A stretch of DNA of 28,999 nt, taken from an uncultured Sutterella sp. (GTDB lineage: Bacteria; Pseudomonadota; Gammaproteobacteria; Burkholderiales; Burkholderiaceae_F). The notes beneath the pieces are model-generated. The model searched no databases and was not told where the DNA came from. It was given only the letters and a program-made list of their open reading frames with translations. Shown piece after piece: positions 21,624 to 28,999 of the stretch; position 1 is the first letter of the stretch; every line of letters starts with the position of its first letter. The translations under genes and the position numbers were made by a program. The DNA lies in assembly GCA_900764215.1 (NCBI GenBank), contig CAAFNI010000380.1:1-28999 (forward strand), read 5' to 3'.

Positions 21624-23782
21624 TTTGCAAAGCTCACAACGCGAATGGTGAAGGGAGAGCCGTCGGCCTGAATGAGCTTCTGACCATTGGCCATGATGAC
21701 ATCAAAGTCGTTGTCGACACCGGTCGTCGACAACCTCAGACGTGCGGCTGGCAGGATCTTGGCAACCTCCTGCCCCGTCAACGGCGTGCCGTCCGGGAGC
21801 TTTGCCACGACGCCCTTGAGGCGCTCGAAATTGCGGACATTGCTTCGCACAGCACTCTCCAGATCACTCAGACGAACGCCGCCCTTGAGCGCGACCTTGT
21901 AGCCGTTGTGCTCCTGAATGTCTCCGACGATTTCCATCATCGCCTGCGTCATTGCTTCTCCAGAACTCGTTCCGTTCATGACCTTCCCAGCCGCCACCGC
22001 TGTGATTGAATCGACCACTTTTTCGCGCACTACGGGATTGTCAATAAGACCATTCAATGCCTCGACCTTGAGCGGAATACCTGTGCTAGGCGAAGTCACA
22101 ATGCCGACCTTCGTCTGCTTTTCGGCAATACCCGATTTTCCAAGGAAGTAGTTTTCTGGAACGCCATTGGCACGCATTGATGGATCAGCAGAAAGCAAAA
22201 ATCCCGTTGCATATTCGTTACCTAATTGGCGCATCACAATGCCCACACCTGCCTCACCAGCGGCGTCAGCAATCTGCCCCAAAAAGGCAGCCTTGTCTCT
22301 CGCCCCCAAACCGTCAATCTTCGTTTTGAGTCGAGACACCTCCTCGGAACTGAAGATCCTTGCTTTCGTCCCATAATCTGTTGCCATAGAGTCAGCATTC
22401 TGAGCACGCTTCGTCACTTGGCCAACGATCGAATTGAGGTCATCAAAATCAATCCCCTTGGTGTCATAGTCACCGGTGGATATCGCATACGCAATCGGAT
22501 CGTTCTTTCTCGACTTCGTGATTTCGTCTCTAGCTTTAATAAGGGCGTCGCGACGCTTTACCTGGCCAGCATAGTCATCGCTACCGCGGACAGGAGCCGA
22601 AGCTTCAATGACAGCATTCATTGCATCGACAGGCATCTTGCGAAATCCATGCATAGCAGCAACTGTCTCGGCGGTCGACTCATAGAGGTCATAGCGACGC
22701 TTACCTTCAGGTTCCCCATACGCCTCAACATACTGCTCTAGACTCAACATATCTGCATCCACTCCAGTCTCACCAATAAGCGCAAGACTGTTCTTCTCGC
22801 GGAGCGCAAGATCTTGACGCCACTCGGATTGAGCCTCCTTTTGCTTCGTCCAGACCGACGTGAAGAGCTCTGCACGACGAGCTCGAGAAAGGCCATCAAT
22901 AAGCGGGAGACCAGTCTTTTCCGAATTAATTGCCCGCCATAGCTCATCCTTGTCTCCAGTAAGAGGATGCTTTGCCGCCAACTCAACTGCGAGCAACCCT
23001 TTTGACTGACGCCAAAGAGAGTCGTCAAGCTTTCGACGGATGTCCGCACTCATTGAATCTTCTGGAGCTGACCTCAACGCCTCAAAAGCACTTACAGGAT
23101 CATCCTGAGCCCACGCCGAAAAGCGATTTGCCTGCAGCTGATCCATGTGCGCACGCTTCTGGTTTGCCAAGGTCTCGGCGTCCCAGCCCATCAATTGAGC
23201 CTGGTAGTCGAGCTCCATGTCGACAGAGGCCGCCGACTTCGCAAGATACTCGGGATCCGCGTAGTGATTCGCAGCGTCCGCCTGCAAAGCCTCGACCTTG
23301 GACGAGGACGACTGCATCTGGTAGTGTCTCGTCTGGCTTGCGTTCCACCGCTGAGCCTGACTTTGAGCAGACTGCATGCGGTCATAGACGCGAGACTGGA
23401 CTGCCTCTCGAGCCTGCGGAGACAGCTTGCCAACAATCTCGTTGACGTCACGAGTCATCGCCTCCATTGCAGGCTGGTAGCCATCCATGGCATTGCGGCC
23501 CATCTTGGTGAGATAGCCGGTCTCTGGATTGTTGAGATGCGCATCGATCGCACTCATCACCTCGCGCTCGGCATCGTCGCTTTCGGCCTTGATGACACGG
23601 GCGCGCTGAACGTCGAGCGCCTTGACCGCAGAGTTGGCCCACTCCTGCACAGGCATGAGTGCCTTCTTCATCACGGCGTCATAGTCCGTGCGATCTTGGG
23701 GGACGCTGATAGGCGAAAACCCAGAGTTACCCGAGTCCTGCACTTGAGGCAGGCCACCCTGAAAAGTCGGAACCATCGGCAT
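21620..23782 (-). CDS. Internal virion (core/ejection) protein, 720 aa
   Basis: A 720-residue soluble, mainly helical protein rich in Ala, Gln, Asp and Lys. The proline-containing N-terminus (PMVPTFQGGLPQVQDSG) is followed by an extended helical body. Similar N-termini are common in internal virion proteins of BPP-1- and T7-like podoviruses, and the size and place match T7 gp15. It begins directly at the stop of the gp14-like gene (TAAATG) and ends in an ATGA overlap with the 1114-residue gene. That supports one translational unit of core proteins which are ejected ahead of DNA and extend the tail across the envelope. There is no catalytic motif that I recognise. Confidence 0.65.
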   Translation of the reverse strand: MPMVPTFQGGLPQVQDSGNSGFSPISVPQDRTDYDAVMKKALMPVQEWANSAVKALDVQRARVIKAESDDAEREVMSAIDAHLNNPETGYLTKMGRNAMDGYQPAMEAMTRDVNEIVGKLSPQAREAVQSRVYDRMQSAQSQAQRWNASQTRHYQMQSSSSKVEALQADAANHYADPEYLAKSAASVDMELDYQAQLMGWDAETLANQKRAHMDQLQANRFSAWAQDDPVSAFEALRSAPEDSMSADIRRKLDDSLWRQSKGLLAVELAAKHPLTGDKDELWRAINSEKTGLPLIDGLSRARRAELFTSVWTKQKEAQSEWRQDLALREKNSLALIGETGVDADMLSLEQYVEAYGEPEGKRRYDLYESTAETVAAMHGFRKMPVDAMNAVIEASAPVRGSDDYAGQVKRRDALIKARDEITKSRKNDPIAYAISTGDYDTKGIDFDDLNSIVGQVTKRAQNADSMATDYGTKARIFSSEEVSRLKTKIDGLGARDKAAFLGQIADAAGEAGVGIVMRQLGNEYATGFLLSADPSMRANGVPENYFLGKSGIAEKQTKVGIVTSPSTGIPLKVEALNGLIDNPVVREKVVDSITAVAAGKVMNGTSSGEAMTQAMMEIVGDIQEHNGYKVALKGGVRLSDLESAVRSNVRNFERLKGVVAKLPDGTPLTGQEVAKILPAARLRLSTTGVDNDFDVIMANGQKLIQADGSPFTIRVVSFAK

Positions 23783-24388
23783 TTAGTACCCTCCGATCAT
23801 CGTCTTTTTGTAGCTGGACGCAATGTCCGGGTAGTTCCATCCGCCACTGCTTTTGTTCGTGTTAAACATCCCGGAAGCACTCATGAGCATGTAGTTGCTG
23901 GCAACCTGAGAGGCACCGCCCAACAGCGTCGTACCGAACTGGTCCCACTTGTTGACCTTCTGCGCCTCGGCCTGAAGCGCCTGAGCTTCGTAGCCGACGC
24001 CCTTCCACCGATAGCCCAACGCCTCAGACAAGGCATTCGACTTGATCTGATTGACATCCATCTCCTTGACGATGTCAGTGGACGCCTGCATCTCGGCAGC
24101 GCTTCCCTCGCCGACTGCGATGCCGTTTGCGGCCAGCGCCGCACGCTGAGCAGACTTGACCTGCCCGGCAGCCATCGTTTTCGACACAATCGCCTTCTCG
24201 GACGCACGCAGAGTTGCTTGATACTGGCGCTCCATCATCTGCGCATTGATGCGGGCAATGTTGGCCTGAGCCTGAGCGGCCGCGTTCGAATGCTTTGAAA
24301 TGCCGAAGGAACCGAGCGCCGTAATGGTGTTCGCGATGCCCTGCGTGATGAGCATCCCGTACCCGAATTGAGCAGGAGTAGCAGACAT
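23783..24388 (-). CDS. T7 gp14-like virion core protein, 201 aa
   Basis: The small internal core protein that, in T7, forms the outer-membrane part of the ejection channel. The 201-residue product has a hydrophobic glycine-containing N-terminal segment (about 10-35, MLITQGIANTITALGSFG). A long helix follows with NIARINAQMMERQYQATLRASEKAI, and then AAGQVKSAQRAALAANGIAVGEGSAAEM, a pattern typical of gp14-like proteins. It is the first of the internal-protein genes. The ATG at 24388 sits just after a perfect 9-bp hairpin and T-run, and the only purine-rich site (GAGGG) lies in that hairpin. Confidence 0.75.
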   Translation of the reverse strand: MSATPAQFGYGMLITQGIANTITALGSFGISKHSNAAAQAQANIARINAQMMERQYQATLRASEKAIVSKTMAAGQVKSAQRAALAANGIAVGEGSAAEMQASTDIVKEMDVNQIKSNALSEALGYRWKGVGYEAQALQAEAQKVNKWDQFGTTLLGGASQVASNYMLMSASGMFNTNKSSGGWNYPDIASSYKKTMIGGY

Positions 24389-24390
24389 AG

Positions 24391-24423
24391 AAAAACCCTC
24401 TAAGATGCCTACACCTTAGAGGG
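24391..24423 (-). terminator. Terminator-like hairpin before the gp14-like gene
   Basis: On the - strand CCCTCTAAG (24423-24415) pairs perfectly with CTTAGAGGG (24404-24396) around a 10-base loop, followed by TTTTT, CT and the ATG at 24388. The GAGGG that could serve as ribosome site is inside the 3' arm. It has terminator form but lies inside the late operon. Confidence 0.6.
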
Positions 24424-24446
24424 CCTATCTACCTACACGCGCACGA

Positions 24447-27119
24447 TCACGAGAGCTCGAGCACCGTCGTCATGCTTACGATCCTCAGTGGTAATGGGTA
24501 TTTCTGCCGAACACAGACTTGCCCGCTCTGAGACCACTGCGGCTGAATCTGGAAGCCTATCTCGTCGGTAATCGGATCGGGAACGTTGCCTGCGAACTCT
24601 GTCGAACGAGACGGGTATTCAGAGAGCTTGTCGAACGACGGACCCGCCTGAGTGCCCGACGAATTGACCACGCGGAAGAAGACCTCGCGAACGTTCTTCT
24701 TGTGGCCTGACCCGTAGGAGCCATCCTGAAGCGCCATAGCCACCGGCAGCGTCTTCATGTCCGCCGTGAACGGAAGGCCGACGTGAACGATCTCTGCAGG
24801 GTAGGTAAGCGTGATCTTCCCGTCCTTGACAACCTGTTGAGGCTCCACAGCACCGTCGGCAAGGATGCTGACAGTCTCACCCTCGAGCCACGTGAGCCCT
24901 GTGATCTCCGTCTTAGCCTCGCCGCGATACGTGCCGGCACAGTCAACGTAGACGCACTCCTTGAGATCCGTGTACTGGCGTTCGGTCATGCGTTCGACAA
25001 ATCGAACAGTCTGCCCGTTGACAGTTCGCAAGACTTCCACGTAGACAATGTCCTCGTCACCCTCGGCCACGACGCAAACCGACTCAATTGCCCCCTTGGT
25101 CTCGACGGTAGAGAAGCCGCCGACCTGCTGTTCCGGAACGTATGTCATTGCGATCATCTTTCCAGACGAAGAGACCGCCCAGACCACGGGAGACGGGGCT
25201 TTTGAGTAGGCCAGGTCGACAATCGTCAGGTTGTCAAAGAGGTGCGGAGCGCGAAGGCACACATCGCCTGAGATGTAGCCACCTGCCTCGTAGTTGTACC
25301 CTAGCTCACGAAGATGCCCGCCACGGCCCGCGCCGTAGATCATGCTCGACCCAATGACGAGCGGCTGTACGTTCGAAGCGCCAACATAGGACTGAGGCCT
25401 GACAGACATTGACTCAGGCGTAATGGCGTCTGAGTTGAGAGGGGACACGCGCCACTCGGCAGCGCCCGTCATGAGCATCAGTTGGGCGAGTGGAACGATG
25501 TGCAGAATCCTATTCGCCTCACGGGCCGCCACTCGGACGGCAATGCGGTCATCAGACTGCGACGGCAGAGAGAAGGACATATCGGCCTCCGTACCCGGAC
25601 GCGTGGCCCACAAGTTGTTCGGCCGATTCTGAGTTCCGCCAAACCACCTGCGCTGTTCAAAGTATGAGACTGCACCCGGGTAATCAGGAGCCTGACCGAC
25701 ATTGGCAGAAAGCGACGCGCCACTGCCTGTTGTGGAGACGACAGACAAGCTTGGCGACGAATAGTTCTGACCACCAGAACGGATTGTGACTGAAACGATC
25801 CGGCCATTCTCCACACCGGGGACAAGGTCGGCCCCAAACCCCGTGGAATCTGAAACGACGATGCGTAAAGAGTTGGCCTCGACGCCTACAGAGTAAATAG
25901 CCTTCGATGTTCTGTACTGAGTGTACTTAGCAATAAAGCTGTATTTGAGTTCTATGCGCGGACTTGAATACCCGCTCCCCGGGTTTGTCACGGTAAACCC
26001 TGTGATCTCCGAAATGCAGTTTGTGAACTCATTGTAGTTCCCGTCCCCGAAAGAATCCGTTCTGTCCTTGACTTTCGTCTCTTTGATGATAGGCGTAACC
26101 GTCGCTCCAGTCCCGGCACCAGTTTCATCATAGACTCTGCACTCAATCGTAGCGAAGCGATCGACACTTTCGATTTTCAGCTTTCCATTTTTGCCAAAAT
26201 CGCCTCCATCCTTCAGCGACCACTGCGAGACGTCAATCCCGCGACGGTCAGCTAAATACCCACTTCCGCCATTGTTCACTCTGACGGACGTGATGCCCTT
26301 GGATGAATAGAAGGCGTCGTCGTAGTGCGGAGGCGTAATGGATGCGTCAGGCGTGATGTTCTCATCGATGATCTGCGTCGTGTCGGTCTGGCCGACATAC
26401 GCCCATACGCCGCCCTGATCTCGATAGACGCGATAGAGGCCTGCACCCACCACGGCATTCCACTTGATCGTGTTGTACGAACCGTCGCCATACGGATTGC
26501 AATCAATCGTCACAGACGAGGATCGAACCGACTCCTCGGTCCCGTCAGCAAGCAATGCCGTCACGGCGTAGGTTCTCTTGTAGTCGGTCGGATTCGTCAC
26601 GTCCTTGTTGATTGTCTGAGATGCAGACAGGCCAGTAGGTGCAGACAAGGACGATCCGAACCTGATGTCAACCAAACGCCAGTCCGTGGCCCCGTAGCGC
26701 CGCAATTCCTTCGGCGGATAGTTCGGATGCACCAGTGTCATCACGTCGGCCGACTGGACATAGTGAATGTCGAAGAGGTCGGCCTCGAGGTACGGCGTCT
26801 CGATCTCATACGGTTGTCCATTGTTGCCCAGCACGGTCTGCCCTTGCGTATGAAAGCGGACATACCTCTCGCCGAACTCGAGCACCATCGTCTGCGAGAT
26901 CGAAAAGTTGAACGGGATGAGCCTGGCCTTCTTGCCCGCGTGCTTCGTGTGATTGACATACTTGAAGCCCGGACGCATCACGATCGGCCCCTGCGGCTCG
27001 ATCAGGAAGTTCTTACACTGTGCCAGACCGGTCTGATACTTGCCGTCATCGATGCGGGCGAACATCGACGGACTTACTTCACCACCGTTGAAGGCACGTT
27101 GATAGTTTCGGATTGCCAT
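24447..27119 (-). CDS. Tail nozzle protein (T7 gp12 / tail tubular B-like), 890 aa
   Basis: A large beta-rich structural protein that forms the tail nozzle of podoviruses. The N-terminus RNYQRAFNGGEVSPSMFARID..KYQTGLAQCKNF and the following GPIVMRPGFKYV are the characteristic start of this family in BPP-1-like and related phages. The middle carries fibronectin-like text (SAPTGLSASQTI...YAVTALLADGTEE, about residues 170-220) and several G-x-G-Y-x-x-P repeats (NPGSGYSSPRI, RSGGQNYSSPSL). The ATG at 27119 overlaps the preceding stop (TGATG), which sets the start over the longer frame from 27158. Its order after the adaptor gene is the conserved podovirus order. Confidence 0.8.
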   Translation of the reverse strand: MAIRNYQRAFNGGEVSPSMFARIDDGKYQTGLAQCKNFLIEPQGPIVMRPGFKYVNHTKHAGKKARLIPFNFSISQTMVLEFGERYVRFHTQGQTVLGNNGQPYEIETPYLEADLFDIHYVQSADVMTLVHPNYPPKELRRYGATDWRLVDIRFGSSLSAPTGLSASQTINKDVTNPTDYKRTYAVTALLADGTEESVRSSSVTIDCNPYGDGSYNTIKWNAVVGAGLYRVYRDQGGVWAYVGQTDTTQIIDENITPDASITPPHYDDAFYSSKGITSVRVNNGGSGYLADRRGIDVSQWSLKDGGDFGKNGKLKIESVDRFATIECRVYDETGAGTGATVTPIIKETKVKDRTDSFGDGNYNEFTNCISEITGFTVTNPGSGYSSPRIELKYSFIAKYTQYRTSKAIYSVGVEANSLRIVVSDSTGFGADLVPGVENGRIVSVTIRSGGQNYSSPSLSVVSTTGSGASLSANVGQAPDYPGAVSYFEQRRWFGGTQNRPNNLWATRPGTEADMSFSLPSQSDDRIAVRVAAREANRILHIVPLAQLMLMTGAAEWRVSPLNSDAITPESMSVRPQSYVGASNVQPLVIGSSMIYGAGRGGHLRELGYNYEAGGYISGDVCLRAPHLFDNLTIVDLAYSKAPSPVVWAVSSSGKMIAMTYVPEQQVGGFSTVETKGAIESVCVVAEGDEDIVYVEVLRTVNGQTVRFVERMTERQYTDLKECVYVDCAGTYRGEAKTEITGLTWLEGETVSILADGAVEPQQVVKDGKITLTYPAEIVHVGLPFTADMKTLPVAMALQDGSYGSGHKKNVREVFFRVVNSSGTQAGPSFDKLSEYPSRSTEFAGNVPDPITDEIGFQIQPQWSQSGQVCVRQKYPLPLRIVSMTTVLELS

Positions 27120-27745
27120 CAGATTACCCTCGCACGCAAGCCGGACGGCAATGGCCACTCATCGCGACGACGATGAACAGACATCTTCGAATCTACCGTT
27201 TTGGCTCGAGAAAGCGCAGCCTCATACTGCTGCAGGAGACGACTGGCCGCGTCGCTCGAGCTGTCCGAGCGCTTTACGGGGCCAACGAGAAAAGAAGCCA
27301 GAAGGATCACCAGAGCCTGCACAAAGTAGGTCGGGAAGACCGTTGCCGTGTCCACATAGGAAACGTAGGTCAGCACGACGTTCTTCGCATTCGTGAAGAC
27401 AGCACGGCCCGAGTTCGACTCATAGAGCTCAACCTCGAAGTCAAGCGGCAGCCCTTCCTTGCCGACTTCGGACACGCGAAGCAGACGCACGCAGTCGGAC
27501 GGCAGGAGATAGCCATGCTTCCACTCATAGAGATCCTCGTCAACGTTCGAGAGCTCGACGCCTCGTGAGCGCCGAATCGCAAAAGACCAATCGTGCTCCT
27601 CATAGAGCTTGCGCAGAGCAAGCGGATACCATCGAGCGCAGTGGCCGGCCTGTGGCGATCCGTCCGGCGGCGTGATGGATGTCACATCACCAGAGTCGCC
27701 AAGCATGCCGAGCGCAAGATTGCAGATGTCAACAGCAGTAGCCAT
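27119..27745 (-). CDS. Tail tubular protein A / gp11-like adaptor
   Basis: A 208-residue adaptor that joins the portal to the nozzle. The N-terminus TAVDICNLALGMLG and the following HCARWYPLALRKLYEEHDWSFA are the hallmark of the T7 gp11-like tail tubular A family, as is the later LPSDCVRLLRV. The ATG at 27745 is the only sensible start, yet no purine-rich ribosome site precedes it; a hairpin with TTTTTCTTT ends right at the start codon. It is coupled to the nozzle gene by a TGATG overlap. This is the same relative place, after capsid genes and before gene 11, where T7 has its terminator T-phi. Confidence 0.88.
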   Translation of the reverse strand: MATAVDICNLALGMLGDSGDVTSITPPDGSPQAGHCARWYPLALRKLYEEHDWSFAIRRSRGVELSNVDEDLYEWKHGYLLPSDCVRLLRVSEVGKEGLPLDFEVELYESNSGRAVFTNAKNVVLTYVSYVDTATVFPTYFVQALVILLASFLVGPVKRSDSSSDAASRLLQQYEAALSRAKTVDSKMSVHRRRDEWPLPSGLRARVI

Positions 27746-27776
27746 AAAGAAAAAGCGGGACGTTTGTCCGCCCCGC
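27746..27776 (-). terminator. Terminator between capsid/cement and tail genes
   Basis: On the - strand GCGGG (27776-27772) pairs with CCCGC (27759-27755), with an alternative inner GGAC-AAAC-GTCC stem, followed by TTTTTCTTT that abuts the ATG at 27745. It resembles a rho-independent terminator and may lower tail-gene expression relative to the capsid. Confidence 0.6.
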
Positions 27777-27806
27777 CTCCTGAAAGAATTTTCAGCTGTT
27801 CATGCG

Positions 27807-28223
27807 TCAGGCGGCTGCGCCCGGCAGGAACTCAATGCCCTCGACCTTGTACGTCGTCGGGACCTCGATCACGTCGCTCAGATACGCCGTCATCGTGCCG
27901 CCCGTAATGGAGGTCGGCGTCGTCTTGAGACGAACGTAACGGCGATGCTTGACCGGCATCGGAAGAGCAAGACCCTTCGTCGTGTCAGCCGGTGCAAGCG
28001 CACCGGTCTGAACTACCGGCTTGAACGAGCTGTTGTCGTCGGAGTCCTCGATCGCGATGACGATAGAGGTGCCCACAAGAGCCGTCGGGAACTTGCAGAC
28101 CACATAGAGCGGTCGATCATTCAGACCGGTCGTCGGAGCCTTCTGAAAGAAATCGATCACATCAGAAGTGATAGCAGTGGTAGCCGCCTTCTTCTCGCAG
28201 AACGCGAGCTTAATATCCATCAT
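27807..28223 (-). CDS. Capsid cement protein (Bbp16-like)
   Basis: The 138-residue, mainly beta protein decorates the capsid and stabilises it. The N-terminal segment with AATTAITSDVIDFFQKAPT..GLNDRPLYVVCKF and the ending of EFLPGAAA match, in my recollection, the Bbp16 family of phage BPP-1. The place directly after the major capsid gene also fits. AAGGAG lies seven bases before the first of two adjacent ATGs (28223 and 28220) and overlaps the capsid stop (TAAGGAG). The start could be either ATG. Confidence 0.75.
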   Translation of the reverse strand: MMDIKLAFCEKKAATTAITSDVIDFFQKAPTTGLNDRPLYVVCKFPTALVGTSIVIAIEDSDDNSSFKPVVQTGALAPADTTKGLALPMPVKHRRYVRLKTTPTSITGGTMTAYLSDVIEVPTTYKVEGIEFLPGAAA

Positions 28224-28234
28224 CTTTCCTCTCC

Positions 28235-28978
28235 TTAGTTGAGAATCTTGCCCGTGTTAGGCATGATGTCCGTCCCAAGTCGATGAATCGGCACGCCGCG
28301 GAACGTCATGCACTTGCGACCCGCGACCTCATCCTGAGAAAGAAGAACGTTGTCCTTGTTCAGGATCTGGCGAGCCAGGAAGCTACGGGTGTTGTCGTTC
28401 ATGTAGAAGGCGACACGACCCTGCTGCTCGTCGGGCAAGCGCTCAAGAGCATCGATCATCAGATCGAGAAGGTCCGGACCCGTCGTGTTCTTCTTCGTCA
28501 GCTTCGTGGAGTCGATGTTGGCGATGCGGACGACGCGCTGCGGATCGTACATGGCAACGCCAATATCCCAAGCAAATTCCGTAATTTCTGCACGGAAGCG
28601 CTTGCCGTTGGCGTCAAACGCGTACTGTTCGCCCATGTTCTCCACAGAGAGACCAGCGTTGGAACCGTTCTCCGGATAGAAAAGATACGTCGAAGCAGGA
28701 TCCCAGTTGATCAGAAGGATGTCCGTCTGCTTGTTTTCGGTCGTACCCTTGGCATCGATGATTCGATCGGCAAACGCTTCGTTCTGAAGCGTGACGATGT
28801 TGAGAATGCCGTTCGGGTCGCGGCTTTCGAGGTTGCTGTCGCCGTAGAGGACCTTCTTGAGGACAGACCGGGAGAGGCCGCGCATGAAGCCTTCGTCCGT
28901 GCGAAGACGGAAGGCGGCGCGCTCATTGGCCTTGCGGGTGTCGAGAAGGGACTTGTCCACTTCGGAGCGGGAACGGAC
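28235..28978 (-). CDS. Major capsid protein (BPP-1 Bbp17-like, HK97 fold), 5' partial
   Basis: The C-terminal 247 residues of the shell protein. Segments such as DILLINWDPASTYLFYPENG, AGLSVENMGEQYAFDANGK and GVAMYDPQRVVRIANID are typical of this capsid family, where a DANG-type loop and RVVRIANI strand are conserved. Full-length relatives are roughly 330 residues, so about 80 N-terminal residues are missing. The frame is cut by adapter sequence that starts at 28979; the apparent start MYKRQ is an adapter artefact and not part of the protein. It lies just upstream of the cement gene in the late transcript. Confidence 0.88.
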   Translation of the reverse strand, partial: VRSRSEVDKSLLDTRKANERAAFRLRTDEGFMRGLSRSVLKKVLYGDSNLESRDPNGILNIVTLQNEAFADRIIDAKGTTENKQTDILLINWDPASTYLFYPENGSNAGLSVENMGEQYAFDANGKRFRAEITEFAWDIGVAMYDPQRVVRIANIDSTKLTKKNTTGPDLLDLMIDALERLPDEQQGRVAFYMNDNTRSFLARQILNKDNVLLSQDEVAGRKCMTFRGVPIHRLGTDIMPNTGKILN

Positions 28979-28999
28979 CTGTCTCTTATACACATCTCC
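28979..28999. other. Nextera/Tn5 adapter contamination at the contig end
   Basis: CTGTCTCTTATACACATCT (28979-28997) is the 19-base Tn5 mosaic end used in Nextera libraries, followed by CC as in the index-side adapter. It is a library artefact, and its translations MYKRQ and MCIRDR are familiar spurious protein starts. The real sequence ends at 28978. Confidence 0.97.

Noticed and set aside
16066..21671. Long + strand frames (379, 232 and 317 residues) opposite the internal virion genes
   Set aside because: They are antisense shadows; the - strand genes are contiguous with overlapping stops and starts.
28979..28993. Capsid start MYKRQ
   Set aside because: It is encoded by the Tn5 mosaic end, not by phage DNA.

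Overview
The window joins a short stretch of bacterial chromosome (about 1-3750) to the left part of a podovirus-type prophage (about 3750-28978). The last 21 bases (28979-28999) are sequencing adapter, not genome. The host looks like a GC-rich proteobacterium. The prophage's capsid, cement and tail genes resemble the Bordetella phage BPP-1 group, which suggests a Burkholderiales host, perhaps a Sutterellaceae-like gut bacterium. That assignment is inference; the window has no rRNA or other marker.

Host part: the 3' portion of a histidinol-phosphate-type aminotransferase (+); a LysR regulator (-) that converges on it across a shared terminator; then hydG (+), the radical-SAM tyrosine lyase that matures [FeFe] hydrogenase, divergent from the LysR gene. 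The LysR-hydG gap holds a T-N11-A LysR box beside a -35/-10 pair. Before the hydG start there is a leader with competing stems and a strong terminator hairpin. No other hydrogenase gene is present.

Prophage left edge: a perfect 13-bp-stem hairpin and 11-bp direct repeats lie between hydG and a P4-type tyrosine integrase (+). A bidirectional terminator then separates the integrase from a late gene block lying wholly on the - strand and read right to left. In reading order the block is: major capsid (5' cut), capsid cement, tail tubular A/adaptor, tail nozzle, T7 gp14-like core protein, three very large internal or ejection proteins, a T7-gp17-anchored collagen-like tail fibre, an S74-chaperone fibre, an accessory cassette, then lysis genes. 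One large core protein carries ParB-like and BECR-nuclease-like regions. The cassette encodes a small acidic protein, an AsnB-like PP-loop enzyme, a repeat protein and a symporter-like membrane protein. The lysis part holds a glycine-rich coiled-coil protein, two small unknowns, holin, GH24 lysozyme, an Acb2/Tad1-like hairpin protein, a membrane protein and nested Rz/Rz1 spanins.

Most late genes overlap or abut (ATGA, TAATG, TGATG, TAAATG). Four of the few real gaps hold a terminator-like hairpin whose T-run abuts the next start codon. The best candidates for new biology are the AT-richer PP-loop/repeat/transporter cassette (9023-11991), the Acb2-like protein, the ejected polyvalent protein and the serial hairpins. 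The prophage's early, lysogeny and packaging genes and its right attachment site lie outside the window.
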